A DNA stretch of 55,306 bases from an uncultured Verrucomicrobiota bacterium (GTDB taxonomy: Bacteria > Verrucomicrobiota > Kiritimatiellia > SS1-B-03-39 > UBA6053). The stretch is taken from positions 1-55,306 of the forward strand of contig CAKZLZ010000232.1 in assembly GCA_937127435.1 (NCBI GenBank), given 5' to 3'. Position 1 is the stretch's first letter; every line of letters begins with the position of its first letter. A program made the position numbers and the translations under genes. Below the pieces are notes generated by a model. The model searched no databases, was not told the DNA's origin, and saw only the letters and a list, made by a program, of their open reading frames with translations. Of this stretch, positions 1-8,700 are shown one piece after another.

Positions 1-839
1 TGCCTCCACAAGTTCAAGGTTTCAAACAAACGGAACTTCCCACCGAAGTTTTGATCGTTGAAGAACCGCTTCTCAATATTCCCGCGCCTCAACCTGCAGA
101 AATTGTGATGCCTGCTGCCGCACCTGCCCCGCAACCGCGGAACGGTACCCCCTACACGATTCGTAAAGGGGAGTCCCTTTCGGCCATTGCGGTCCGGAAC
201 AAAATGAGCTGGCGCGAACTTGCGGACTACAATTATATTACCAATCCGAACCATATCCGCTCCGGTCAGGTTATTTTAATTCCTAACCGGGGGGCACCTG
301 CCGCCACGAACACCCGCACTGTCGCGACTCCGGTTGTGCCTTCAACCCCTGCGGTCTCCAGTAACGGCAAAACCTATGTGGTTCAGTCCGGAGATTCCCT
401 GAGTGTGGTGGCCCGTCGTTATGGAACCTCGGTGAAAAATTTAAAAGCAGTCAATGGATTGAACAGCGACCGTTTGTTGGTTGGACAAGTCTTAAAGCTG
501 CCTACGGGATCTTCTGCATCCACACAGCCAGCCATTGAGATTTCCCAGCCTGCACCCCGGCCGACTGCGGTTCCTTCCCGTCCCGTACCGACGCCGGTTC
601 CTTTTGTTGAACCCGAAGTGGAAGCGCCAGTGGAAATGAGTGAAGCAAATCTGACCGCGGTTGATCCTGTCGACACCAAAGCTTTCCCGATTATCGTGCA
701 GGAAGGGGATACCCTCCAAAGCATTGCGGACAGCTACATTGTGAGTGTGGAAGATATTCGTAAACTCAACAAACTGCCTGCCAATTCCGAAGTGAAAGCC
801 GGGCAGAAATTGAAGATTCCTTCTAGTAGCGTTTATTAA
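1..839 (+). CDS. LysM-repeat protein, 5' end outside window
   Basis: The reading frame is open to the left edge (from base 3), so the N-terminus is missing; the TTG at 51 is only an internal candidate start. Three LysM modules are visible, roughly residues 35-78, 107-152 and 213-257 counted from that TTG. Each has the usual pattern of a GESL/GDSL/GDTL turn, a central xxLxxxN and an ending of GQxxxIP or GQxLKLP. The linkers are rich in Pro, Ala and Val. LysM modules bind the N-acetylglucosamine of peptidoglycan, so an envelope location is expected. No catalytic domain is seen in the part present. ftsW starts 14 bases after the stop codon, which suggests one transcript and a role in wall growth or division, by inference from context. 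Confidence 0.88.
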   Translation, partial: PPQVQGFKQTELPTEVLIVEEPLLNIPAPQPAEIVMPAAAPAPQPRNGTPYTIRKGESLSAIAVRNKMSWRELADYNYITNPNHIRSGQVILIPNRGAPAATNTRTVATPVVPSTPAVSSNGKTYVVQSGDSLSVVARRYGTSVKNLKAVNGLNSDRLLVGQVLKLPTGSSASTQPAIEISQPAPRPTAVPSRPVPTPVPFVEPEVEAPVEMSEANLTAVDPVDTKAFPIIVQEGDTLQSIADSYIVSVEDIRKLNKLPANSEVKAGQKLKIPSSSVY

Positions 840-853
840 GCAACGGCTTTTGT

Positions 854-2026
854 ATGCCGGGATCTAAGTCGCGCCAACGGAAACCTTCGTCCAGATCGGA
901 AGAGGATAGTGCTTCTCCGGGTGCGGCGAGGGTCCTGATCCTTTGTGTGTTGGTCCTGTTTGCCTTCAGCATCACCATGCTGTTCAGTATTGGCATCGGA
1001 CAGACAAATCCTCTACACTATCCCCTGCGTCAGCTGGCCTACGCCGTGGTCGCCGCCGGGGGCTGTGTGTTTACAGCCTTCGTGCCGCCACTGTATTGGA
1101 AGAAGTTAATGCCCCTGCTTTGCGGGATGACCATCATTCTCCTGCTCATGGCGAGATTTGCGGGAAGGGACATTGCAGGTGCCCACCGCTGGTTAAGTTT
1201 GGGCCCGGTGAATTTTCAACCCTCGGAATTGGCCAAATTGAGTGCGATTCTTTGGGTGGCGACCTGGTTGAGTGTCTACCGCAGACGTGCATCCGAGTTT
1301 ATTCGGGGGTTTTTACTTCCGGCTGCCGGATTGGGTGTGTTGTGTATGATGGTGCTGATTGGACCCGATTTCGGAACCACCATGTTAATTGGGGGTACCG
1401 GAATTCTGGTGATGTATATCGGGGGCACGCGGATTTTCTATTTGTTGATGTCTGCAGTTATTGCACTGTCAGGCCTGGGTGCATTGATCATGCAGGACAA
1501 AGAGCGGCTGAGCCGGATTACCTCTTTTACGCAACCTGAGAAATATGCGGCCGATGATGCCTACCAGCTGATGGCATCCTTGCTGGCCTTCATCAAGGGG
1601 GGCTTGACCGGGGATGGTATTGGGAGAAGTTTACAGAAATTTGATTACCTTCCGGAAGCCCACACGGACTTTATTTTAGCGATTTTGGCCGAAGAACTTG
1701 GGTTGATTGGGACCTGTACAGTGATGCTGCTCTATCTGACAATTTTCGCTTGCGGCATGATCATTTCGATGCGCTGCAAAGACAGCTTTTCCCGATTGTT
1801 GGGGTTCGGAATTACGGTGCTGATCTTTTTGCAGTCGGTGATTAATGTCGGCGTGGTCACCGGTTCCATGCCCACCAAGGGCTTGCCGTTGCCCTTCGTG
1901 AGCTATGGTGGATCCAGCCTGGTCTTTATGGCGGCCATGGTGGGGATCCTGGTGAGAATTTCCCGGGGAAATTGCAGTGGGAAAGATGAAAAATCCCGCC
2001 GGCTTGATGGTCAGCAGTGGATTTGA
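854..2026 (+). CDS. ftsW: SEDS peptidoglycan polymerase FtsW
   Basis: This 390-residue polytopic protein has a basic Ser/Arg-rich cytoplasmic N-terminus (about residues 1-27) followed by about ten membrane segments. SEDS hallmarks are present: GPVNFQPSELAKL near residue 117, an EELGLIG motif in the middle, and MPTKGLPLPFVSYGGSSL near the C-terminus. The PTKG form of the last motif favours FtsW over RodA. SEDS proteins polymerise lipid II into glycan strands together with a class B penicillin-binding protein, FtsW doing so at the division septum. The ATG at 854 lies 14 bases after the LysM gene and has no clear Shine-Dalgarno sequence. FtsW rather than RodA is likely but rests on motif form only. 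Confidence 0.9.
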   Translation: MPGSKSRQRKPSSRSEEDSASPGAARVLILCVLVLFAFSITMLFSIGIGQTNPLHYPLRQLAYAVVAAGGCVFTAFVPPLYWKKLMPLLCGMTIILLLMARFAGRDIAGAHRWLSLGPVNFQPSELAKLSAILWVATWLSVYRRRASEFIRGFLLPAAGLGVLCMMVLIGPDFGTTMLIGGTGILVMYIGGTRIFYLLMSAVIALSGLGALIMQDKERLSRITSFTQPEKYAADDAYQLMASLLAFIKGGLTGDGIGRSLQKFDYLPEAHTDFILAILAEELGLIGTCTVMLLYLTIFACGMIISMRCKDSFSRLLGFGITVLIFLQSVINVGVVTGSMPTKGLPLPFVSYGGSSLVFMAAMVGILVRISRGNCSGKDEKSRRLDGQQWI

Positions 2027-2057
2027 GAGCGGGGCAAAGAAGCGAATATCTGACTTT

Positions 2058-2669
2058 TCAAATCTTGCGCTGAAAGGAAAGTCGATGGATCGGTTTGCTG
2101 TCCCGATGGATCAGCTCAAAATCACTGACTTCATCTTCCTGTAAAATATAGGGCTCGGTGGCGCGCCAGCGTTTGTCCGCTGCAAGGAATTCACAAACCT
2201 GCTCGAAATAGGGTTCATGGTCGGTTGCAAAGTGAACCACGCCTTTTGGAGAGAGGGTTCTCTCCAGAATATCCAGAAATCCGGGGGAGAGAATGCGGTT
2301 GTCGACGTGTTTGTCTTTGGGCCAGGGGTCCGGGAAATATACGTAACAGATATCAATCCAGGCATCGGGAATCAGGTAGCGCATCACGTAGGTGGCTTCC
2401 AGACGGAGAAGACGAATGTTCGATAGACCTGCGCGAACGGCCTTTCGGTCGATTTTCCGGACCCGCCGGAGTTTGCGTTCGATACCTAACAAGCGCATGT
2501 CCGGATGATGGGCGGCATGTGCCAGCAGGAAGCGTCCTTTTCCGCAACCGAGATCAATGGCGCGGGGACCGTTTTGCTCCCACTCATGGTCCAATTGCAT
2601 GGGCCCCAGCCAGTTGTCCGGCCAAAGGCGAAGGGAATGTTCATCAGGGACAGCGGGAACAGATCTCAT
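2058..2669 (-). CDS. trmB: tRNA (guanine-N7-)-methyltransferase TrmB
   Basis: This 203-residue protein has the class I SAM-binding motif IDLGCGKGRFLLAHA near residue 39, then LLGIERKLRRVRK. The TrmB signature YFPDPWPKDKHVDNR is near residue 110, and FATDHEPYFEQV follows near residue 148. TrmB makes m7G46 in the variable loop of tRNAs. Its ATG overlaps the TGA of the upstream truB-ribF fusion in an ATGA arrangement (2666-2669), so it is translationally coupled as the last gene of the nusA operon. The length is normal for the family. Confidence 0.95.
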   Translation of the reverse strand: MRSVPAVPDEHSLRLWPDNWLGPMQLDHEWEQNGPRAIDLGCGKGRFLLAHAAHHPDMRLLGIERKLRRVRKIDRKAVRAGLSNIRLLRLEATYVMRYLIPDAWIDICYVYFPDPWPKDKHVDNRILSPGFLDILERTLSPKGVVHFATDHEPYFEQVCEFLAADKRWRATEPYILQEDEVSDFELIHRDSKPIHRLSFQRKI

Positions 2670-4306
2670 GTGCTTACCTGTTCACGGATGTCTTTCACAT
2701 CCTGTTCAATGCGTTGACGGAGTTTTTCCTGGTCGGCAATCGGAGTGGCGGAACGTTGAAATTGAATCAAATCCACTGTCAGTTCGCGTCCATAGAGATC
2801 CCCTTCAAAATCCAAAAGGTGAACTTCTACCAACCGTGGGTTGTGAGTGATGTACCCCGCACCGGTATAAAGTTTGCTCCCAAGGTGAACCGTCATTGCA
2901 TAAACGCCTTCCGGGGGAAGCATTCGTTCTGATTCCGGGGTGAAATTGGCGGTGGGGAAACCCAGTTCCCGACCATATTTTTTCCCGTGGTTTACTTCTC
3001 CGGATAAACGGTAGGGACGTCCCAGGAGTTCGGCCGCGTCCTTCATGGCCCCTGCCTGAACTAAGTTTCGAATCCGGGTGCTGGAAATCATTTCACCGTT
3101 GGCTTCAACGCCTTCGGCGATCACCACTTCGATGGCATTTTCTGTCGCCCAGGACTGAAGCAATTGAATATCCCCCCGTCCCTGTTTCCCAAAACGCCAA
3201 TTGGGTCCCACCACCAAGCCCTTGAGTTGAGGAATCCCGGTTTTCAATTGCTGGAGGAAATCTTCCGCTTCTTGATTTGCCAGTTCGGGATTAAAAGGCA
3301 GGCGAAGTTGGAAATCGACGCCCTGCTTTGCCAGATTCTGAGAAATTTGGGTTTCGCCGGACAAAAGAGGAGGGGCCGTTTCCGGATGAAGAACCCGAGA
3401 TGGATGTGGGGAAAAGCGGAGGATGCCGGTTTGGGCCTGATGCCGAACGGCAAGGGATCTGGCTTGTTCAATGACATGTTTGTGTCCAAGGTGCAGGCCA
3501 TCGAATGCTCCGATAGCCAAAACCATCGCGGCTTGCGGAAGTTCGGTTAAGCTGGGATAGGAGGGGACGTCGTTCTTCGGATGTATGACGGGCAGGGGAA
3601 GCAGTCGATCCTGAAACTTTTCAATTTCCATCTCCCGGATGGATTCCACTTCGATTGCATGGCGTACATCAAAATCTCCGGAAGAGGTTCTGCGCAAGGC
3701 GGAAAGGTGTGCGCCACATCCCAGGATCTGTCCGAAATCGTGGGCGAGGGTGCGGATGTAGGTTCCTTTGCTGCACACGATCCGCACATCGATTTCAGGG
3801 ATCCGGACTGCGGTAATTTCGTAACTGTAAATGGTCACCGGGCGGGGAGGGCGCTCAATGACTTCGCCTTTACGTGCCAGCTTGTACAAGGCAACCCCGT
3901 CCTTCTTAATGGCGGAGACCATGGGAGGGATTTGTTCAATATCTCCGGTGAATTGTGGAAGCAGGGCTTCGAGTTTTTCACGGGTAAGTCCTTCCGGAAC
4001 GGGACGGGTTTCTTCCACTTCCCCTTCGGCATCCTGGGTATTGGTGGTGCTGCCTAAGGTGTAGGTGCCCTCATACACTTTTTTTCCACCCATTACAGCG
4101 TCGCTGCATTTGGTGCCTTTGCCGATCAAAAGCACCAGCAGGCCGGTGGCCATGGGATCGAGAGTGCCGCCGTGTCCGACTTTATTCAGACGGTAGCGAC
4201 CGCGGACAAAGTTCACCACATCGTGGGAAGTCCAGTCCTGAGGTTTGTCGACCAGGAGAAGTCCGTCGAGTTTGAGACCGTTGCGTCTACCCCTCCGCGG
4301 ACTCAT
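2666..4306 (-). CDS. TruB-RibF fusion: tRNA pseudouridine-55 synthase + FMN adenylyltransferase/riboflavin kinase
   Basis: One 546-residue frame carries two normally separate enzymes. Residues 1-245 are TruB: GLLLVDKPQDWTSHDVV at 15-31 and the catalytic-Asp motif GGTLDPMATGLL with Asp50. TruB makes pseudouridine 55 in the tRNA T loop. Residues 258-546 are bifunctional RibF: the nucleotidyltransferase motif GAFDGLHLGHKHVI at 266-279, ISSTRIRNLV at 407-416, then the flavokinase domain from 429 with GFPTAN at 449-454 and EVHLLDFEGDLYG near 494-506. RibF converts riboflavin to FMN and FAD. Both halves keep their diagnostic motifs. The flavokinase loop around 484-494 looks shorter than usual. Separate truB and ribF genes are often neighbours, so fusion by stop-codon loss is plausible. 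The start overlaps rbfA by 20 bases. Confidence 0.93.
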   Translation of the reverse strand: MSPRRGRRNGLKLDGLLLVDKPQDWTSHDVVNFVRGRYRLNKVGHGGTLDPMATGLLVLLIGKGTKCSDAVMGGKKVYEGTYTLGSTTNTQDAEGEVEETRPVPEGLTREKLEALLPQFTGDIEQIPPMVSAIKKDGVALYKLARKGEVIERPPRPVTIYSYEITAVRIPEIDVRIVCSKGTYIRTLAHDFGQILGCGAHLSALRRTSSGDFDVRHAIEVESIREMEIEKFQDRLLPLPVIHPKNDVPSYPSLTELPQAAMVLAIGAFDGLHLGHKHVIEQARSLAVRHQAQTGILRFSPHPSRVLHPETAPPLLSGETQISQNLAKQGVDFQLRLPFNPELANQEAEDFLQQLKTGIPQLKGLVVGPNWRFGKQGRGDIQLLQSWATENAIEVVIAEGVEANGEMISSTRIRNLVQAGAMKDAAELLGRPYRLSGEVNHGKKYGRELGFPTANFTPESERMLPPEGVYAMTVHLGSKLYTGAGYITHNPRLVEVHLLDFEGDLYGRELTVDLIQFQRSATPIADQEKLRQRIEQDVKDIREQVST

Positions 4307-4679
4307 CGGGCGTGTCCTCGGCCATAGGGGGCAGGTTGTCTAGAATTTGATAGATCCGGTCGGCATGTTCCTGTCCGTGATCCGCCATAAATTGCAGATG
4401 CGGAGTGTATTTCAGCACGATATTTGTGGCGATGAGTTTTTGGAAGTCGTGACGGTTCCGGTTCAGCGCCTTTACCACTTCTTTTGACTGTGTTTGCAGT
4501 TCATCGTCTTCTAGTACAGACACCATGACCTTGGCTTTCCGAAGGTCAGGGGTGCATTCGACCGCGGAAATCGTGACCCGGGCAAGATCAAGCGATTGCG
4601 AGATCTGCAAGGAATACAAACCGTTGGCAATTTCGTGGCGCAACAGTTCGTTGACCCGGTCTACGCGTTTACTGGTCAT
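4287..4679 (-). CDS. rbfA: ribosome-binding factor A
   Basis: This 130-residue protein matches RbfA from MTSKRVDRVNELLRHEIAN onward, with the KH-type core around TPDLRKAKVMVSV and YTPHLQFMAD (residues 43-100) and an acidic tail. RbfA binds the 30S subunit and helps mature the 5' end of 16S rRNA. It lies 6 bases after infB and overlaps the start of the truB-ribF fusion by 20 bases, the classic infB-rbfA-truB order. Length and start are typical. Confidence 0.94.
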   Translation of the reverse strand: MTSKRVDRVNELLRHEIANGLYSLQISQSLDLARVTISAVECTPDLRKAKVMVSVLEDDELQTQSKEVVKALNRNRHDFQKLIATNIVLKYTPHLQFMADHGQEHADRIYQILDNLPPMAEDTPDESAEG

Positions 4680-4685
4680 GGTGGA

Positions 4686-6857
4686 TTACAGGCCTTGTGC
4701 TTTGTCTTCGGTTACGTAGACTTCAACCACGTCACCGACTTCAAAGTTATCAAAGTTTTGCAGCTTGATACCGCATTCCTGACCGTTTCCGACATCTTTC
4801 ACTTCGTCTTGGAAGCGTTTGAGTGTGGAGATCGTTCCCTGATAAATAATGTCTTTACCGCGGAGAACCCGGGCACGGGAATTGGCGCGGATACGGCCAT
4901 TGGTAACGATACAACCTGCCACGTTTCCTTTTTTGCGCAATTTGAACATGGCGCGGATTTCGGCGGTGGCCACGACTTTTTCGTGTTGAACCGGTTGCAG
5001 GAGACCCAGCATGGCGGCACGAACTTCGTCGATCAGTTCATAAATGATATCATAGAGGCGAATTTCCACCCCGTCCCGTTTGGCTGCTTTCACGCCGGCA
5101 TTTTCTTTGGCCACATTAAAGCCAATGATAATCGCGTTGGAAGCTGAGGCCATCAATACATCATTTTCATTGATGGGGCCGATGCCTTTGTTGACAAACT
5201 TCAGGCGGACTTTATCGCTTTTGATTTCCTCAAGTGACTGAACGATGGCTTCCAGGCTGCCTTTTACATCACATTTAAGCAATACGGCAAGTTCTTCCAC
5301 GTCGTCCAATCCGGCCTGGGCAAAGAGGTCGTCCAGTGAGGCGCCGCGTTCGGGTCCCTGGAGTTCTTTCATCCGGTTTTCCGCTTTGACTTCTTCACTG
5401 CGGGAACGGGCTTCTTTTTCGCTGGCCACGACTTCAAAACGGTCGCCGGGGCTCGGCACATCACCGAGGCCCATCAGTTTCACCGCATGAGAGGGCGGGG
5501 CAACTTTGACCCGTCCGCCATTGGGGGAAATCAAGGCTTTCATTTTGCCGTAGGTTTCTCCGCAGAGGACGATGTCTCCGGCTTTGAGGGTTCCTTCGGT
5601 GACCAAAACACTGGCGGTAGCGCCCATGCCTTTTTCGAGTTGTGACTCAATCACATAACCGGCCGCATTCACGGAAGGTTCTGCTTCGAGTTCCAAAATT
5701 TCGGCTTGGAGTAAAATCATTTCCAGCAAGGTGTCTAAGCCTTCGCCGGTTTCCGCACTCACCGGGACCGCGACAATTTCGCCCCCCCATTCTTCTGGGG
5801 TGAGATCCGCTTTCTGCATGTCGGTGTAAACCCGATCCGGATTGGCGTTGGGCAAATCAATTTTATTTACCGCAACCATAAGTGTCACATCCGCAGCCAG
5901 TGCATGCTTGATGGCCTCTTCAGTTTGCGGCTTAAAGCCTTCATCGGCAGAAACGACAATCACGACAATGTCGGTCAGGTCGGCTCCGCGGGAACGCATG
6001 GAGGTAAACGCCGCATGTCCGGGAGTATCAAGAAAGGTGATTTCCTGACCGTTCACATCTACGGTGTAGGCACCGATATGCTGGGTGATGCCTCCGGCTT
6101 CACCGCGAACGACATTTGTCTTGCGGATTTTGTCCAGGAGAGAGGTTTTGCCATGATCGACATGACCCATAAATGTGACCACTGGCGGACGGGTTTTGCT
6201 TCCCTCTGCTTTCGGTGCACCTTTTTTGGTCTTGGTCTTTTTGGTCTTTTTAGCTTTTTTCTTTTTCTCTGCCGGTTTGGCCGGCGCTTCCGCTTTGCTT
6301 TCTTCCACAGCCGGTTTTTCCGGAGCGGGCGGGGCAGGAGGGGGCTTGGGTTTCGGTTTTTCAGTGAGAACCGTAAATCCGTGTTCCTCGGCTAATTTTT
6401 TCGCAATTTTTTTGTCGATCGTTTGGGTGATACTGGCAAAGACCCCGGTTTTCATCAGCGATGCGATGAGTACGTTGGGTTTTACATCCAGTTTTCCGGC
6501 AAGTTCTTTTACGGTGATGTTTTCAAAAACTTCAATTTGATTGCTGGGAGTTGCTTCCACTTCCGGTTCGGGCTCCGGTTCTGCTGTCCCTTCAGGTTCC
6601 GCCGGGGCCTCTGCGTCATCCGCAACGACCTCTTCCTCTCCGGGAGTGGATTCTTCCATTGCTTCCGTTTCCGGGGCAGACTCCTTTTCTTCCGTCCATT
6701 CCGGGGCTTCCCCGGTGGCGGCTAGGGTGACGATTTTCACCTGTTCGTCATTCAGGACGCTGAAATGGGTTTGCACCTCGATGCCTTCCATTTCAATCAG
6801 TTCAATCAATTCCTTATTCGGAATTTCCAGTTTTTTTGCCAGTTCAAATACTCTCAT
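4686..6857 (-). CDS. infB: translation initiation factor IF-2
   Basis: This 723-residue GTPase places initiator fMet-tRNA on the 30S subunit and promotes subunit joining. Two short IF2-N modules are visible (residues 1-45 and about 112-163), separated by an acidic Glu/Pro/Ala linker (50-107). A Lys/Pro/Ala-rich linker (165-222) follows. The G domain has GHVDHGKT at 231-238, DTPGH at 277-281 and NKID at 331-334, and is followed by the EF-Tu-like domain II, the IF-2 D3 domain and a C-terminal beta barrel. It starts 5 bases after nusA. The low-complexity linkers are normal for this factor. Confidence 0.97.
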   Translation of the reverse strand: MRVFELAKKLEIPNKELIELIEMEGIEVQTHFSVLNDEQVKIVTLAATGEAPEWTEEKESAPETEAMEESTPGEEEVVADDAEAPAEPEGTAEPEPEPEVEATPSNQIEVFENITVKELAGKLDVKPNVLIASLMKTGVFASITQTIDKKIAKKLAEEHGFTVLTEKPKPKPPPAPPAPEKPAVEESKAEAPAKPAEKKKKAKKTKKTKTKKGAPKAEGSKTRPPVVTFMGHVDHGKTSLLDKIRKTNVVRGEAGGITQHIGAYTVDVNGQEITFLDTPGHAAFTSMRSRGADLTDIVVIVVSADEGFKPQTEEAIKHALAADVTLMVAVNKIDLPNANPDRVYTDMQKADLTPEEWGGEIVAVPVSAETGEGLDTLLEMILLQAEILELEAEPSVNAAGYVIESQLEKGMGATASVLVTEGTLKAGDIVLCGETYGKMKALISPNGGRVKVAPPSHAVKLMGLGDVPSPGDRFEVVASEKEARSRSEEVKAENRMKELQGPERGASLDDLFAQAGLDDVEELAVLLKCDVKGSLEAIVQSLEEIKSDKVRLKFVNKGIGPINENDVLMASASNAIIIGFNVAKENAGVKAAKRDGVEIRLYDIIYELIDEVRAAMLGLLQPVQHEKVVATAEIRAMFKLRKKGNVAGCIVTNGRIRANSRARVLRGKDIIYQGTISTLKRFQDEVKDVGNGQECGIKLQNFDNFEVGDVVEVYVTEDKAQGL

Positions 6858-6862
6858 AAATT

Positions 6863-8125
6863 TTATTCACTACTTCCGAATTGCTTTTCGTAGGCCTTTT
6901 CCGCAGCGCGACGGATGCTGGCAGCAGTGCCCTCATCTATCTTATCGCCGTCCACTAAATCACTTACCTCGGCGGCCATAATGCCTTCGAGACTGAGGAA
7001 GCCGTTCTGTACCAGGACCAATGCCTGTTCTTCGCCAATACCGTCAATTTTGGCCAAGGTTTCAATGGCCATGGCCACGCGTTCTTCAAAGCCCATGGCG
7101 CTTTCGTCACGACTGATGTCGATCTTCCAGCCCGTCAGCTTGGAGGTCAAACGTGCGTTCTGCCCTTTTTTGCCGATGGCAAGGGAAAGTTGGTCCTGAT
7201 GGACTTTTACATTTACGGTCTGGGTAACTTCATCGATTTCAACCGTATTCAGTTCTGCAGGCTGCAGGGAGTTACGTACCAAAGTTTCGATGTTGTCATT
7301 CCAGCGTACAATATCAATTTTTTCGCCGCCGAGTTCACGGACGATGTTTTTTACCCGGATACCCCGCAGACCTACGCAGGCACCAACCGGATCCACTTTG
7401 GGGTCCTGGCACCATACGGCCACTTTACTGCGGAAGCCGGCTTCCCGGGCGATGCCGCGGATTTCCACGGTTCCTTCCGCGATTTCAGCAACTTCGAGTT
7501 CGAAGAGCCGGCGCACAAAATTGGGGTGGCTGCGGGAAAGCAGGATCTGAGGACCGGAAGGGGGATTGGTTACACTCACCACATAACAGCGAATGCGGTC
7601 ATTCACGTTGTATTCTTCAGTGGGGACGCGTTCGCGTTGCGGAAGGATCCCTTCTCCGACCCCGAGGTCAACAAAGACATCATTGCGCTCAAAACGGCGG
7701 ATGGTTCCGGTAGCAATATCGCCGGCCCGGTCCTTATGTACGTCGTAGATTTTTCCCTTTTCCGCATTGCGGATGTGGTGGAGAATGGCTTGTTTCGCGG
7801 TTTGGGCGGCGATGCGGCCGAAACTTTGCGGATCCACATTGTGTTCCACCATATCACCAACCTGGGCGTCGGGATTGGTTGCTTTTGCATCCAGTAAAGA
7901 GATTTCAGTTTCGTCGTTGGGGAATCCACCCACAACTTTTACTTGGGTATAGGCGTGAACCTGCAAGGTTTTGCGGTCTACTTCAACCCGGAGCTCGTCC
8001 TGAGCATTCATGCCTTTGCGGGATGCTGTCATCAGGGCGTTTTCCAGCGCCTGAATGAGGGTTTCGCGATCGATACCCTTTTCCCGTTCATAAAAATCAA
8101 TGACTGCCTGTAATTCCGAATTCAT
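6863..8125 (-). CDS. nusA: transcription termination/antitermination factor NusA
   Basis: This 420-residue protein has the NusA N-terminal RNA-polymerase-binding domain (about 1-125), an S1 domain (about 130-200), two KH domains (about 205-345, with GACVGLRGIRVKNI and AIGKKGQNARL) and one helix-hairpin-helix-rich C-terminal unit (about 350-415). NusA modulates pausing, termination and antitermination. It is the first gene of the operon. The rimP gene that commonly precedes nusA is absent; a 575-bp non-coding gap is found there instead. A sigma-70-type promoter at 8240-8268 would give a leader of about 108 nt. Confidence 0.96.
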   Translation of the reverse strand: MNSELQAVIDFYEREKGIDRETLIQALENALMTASRKGMNAQDELRVEVDRKTLQVHAYTQVKVVGGFPNDETEISLLDAKATNPDAQVGDMVEHNVDPQSFGRIAAQTAKQAILHHIRNAEKGKIYDVHKDRAGDIATGTIRRFERNDVFVDLGVGEGILPQRERVPTEEYNVNDRIRCYVVSVTNPPSGPQILLSRSHPNFVRRLFELEVAEIAEGTVEIRGIAREAGFRSKVAVWCQDPKVDPVGACVGLRGIRVKNIVRELGGEKIDIVRWNDNIETLVRNSLQPAELNTVEIDEVTQTVNVKVHQDQLSLAIGKKGQNARLTSKLTGWKIDISRDESAMGFEERVAMAIETLAKIDGIGEEQALVLVQNGFLSLEGIMAAEVSDLVDGDKIDEGTAASIRRAAEKAYEKQFGSSE

Positions 8126-8239
8126 ATCTGTACCTGTTAGAAAGACTTAAACTGGTTTGCACCGTTCGGACCTGGAGACAAAAAAAAGTGGATCGAGGAC
8201 CCACCCGTTTCAGCCTGCCTGATAAAAACGACGTTCGGG

Positions 8240-8268
8240 TTGATAACGCATCTTTATGCTTACGTCAA
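8240..8268 (-). promoter_or_regulatory. candidate sigma-70-type promoter for the nusA operon
   Basis: Read on the minus strand, TTGACG (8268-8263) is followed after exactly 17 bases by TATCAA (8245-8240). This gives 5/6 and 4/6 matches to the housekeeping consensus. Transcription would start near 8233. It is the best-spaced match I found upstream of nusA. Confidence 0.45.
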
Positions 8269-8539
8269 TGACGTATTGCGCCGGATTTCGGATGAATTGC
8301 CCGTATTTCATGTGCAATGTGTGCTGGAAAATTTCAAAATTATCCATTTCCGACGCTTTTGAAGCTTCATTCGGTTTTCCGCTTGCACTTGCGGTTGGTT
8401 GCGGCTGAAAGCGCGATCTCCCTTTTTAGAGAGGGGTGCGGATGCATGGGGTAAAGGAATGGACTTGATCCTCCTGCATGAACAGGGGGAATTCCACCAC
8501 CGGGAGATGGTGCAATCTGTCTCAGTTGTCACATTTAAA

Positions 8540-8564
8540 GTCTCAATGTTTTCATGATGGAGAC
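8540..8564 (+). promoter_or_regulatory. inverted repeat, possible activator-binding site upstream of a sigma-54 promoter
   Basis: GTCTC (8540-8544) and GAGAC (8560-8564) form an inverted repeat with a 15-base spacer. The repeat ends about 79 bases upstream of the -24 element, a distance often used by enhancer-binding proteins. The arms are only 5 bp, so chance is possible; the proposed role depends on the sigma-54 call. Confidence 0.3.
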
Positions 8565-8641
8565 ATTATGACTCTATGATATTGGATTAATAAAATGTAT
8601 AAGTACCTAATATATAGGGGTTTAAGGTTTTTAATAAAAGT

Positions 8642-8657
8642 TGGCATGCGTATTGCT
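8642..8657 (+). promoter_or_regulatory. sigma-54 (RpoN) promoter for the hsp20 pair
   Basis: The sequence TTGGCATGCGTATTGCT matches the -24/-12 consensus TGGCAC-N5-TTGC(A/T) with one mismatch. The invariant GG is at 8643-8644 and the invariant GC at 8655-8656, with exactly the required spacing. The predicted start is near 8668, about 33 bases before the first hsp20 ATG. Such promoters need an ATP-driven enhancer-binding protein; none is encoded nearby. Confidence 0.75.
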
Positions 8658-8700
8658 ATTTCTCATGGCGTCTAACTAAACCTAACAATGGAGAATAACA

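Larger units (their letters stand above)
8126..8700. other. 575-bp intergenic region between divergent nusA and hsp20 units
   Basis: I find no convincing gene here. A 74-codon minus-strand frame at 8308-8532 has no recognisable protein character. The region holds a candidate nusA promoter (8240-8268) on the minus strand. On the plus strand it holds an inverted repeat GTCTC-N15-GAGAC (8540-8564), an AT-rich stretch (about 8575-8640) and a sigma-54-type promoter (8643-8657). Confidence 0.6.

Noticed and set aside
2225..2932. 235-codon plus-strand frame over trmB and the end of the truB-ribF fusion
   Set aside because: It is antisense to two recognisable genes and has no recognisable domain.
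8308..8532. 74-codon minus-strand frame in the nusA-hsp20 gap
   Set aside because: No ribosome-binding site, no recognisable protein character; more likely a chance frame in a regulatory region.
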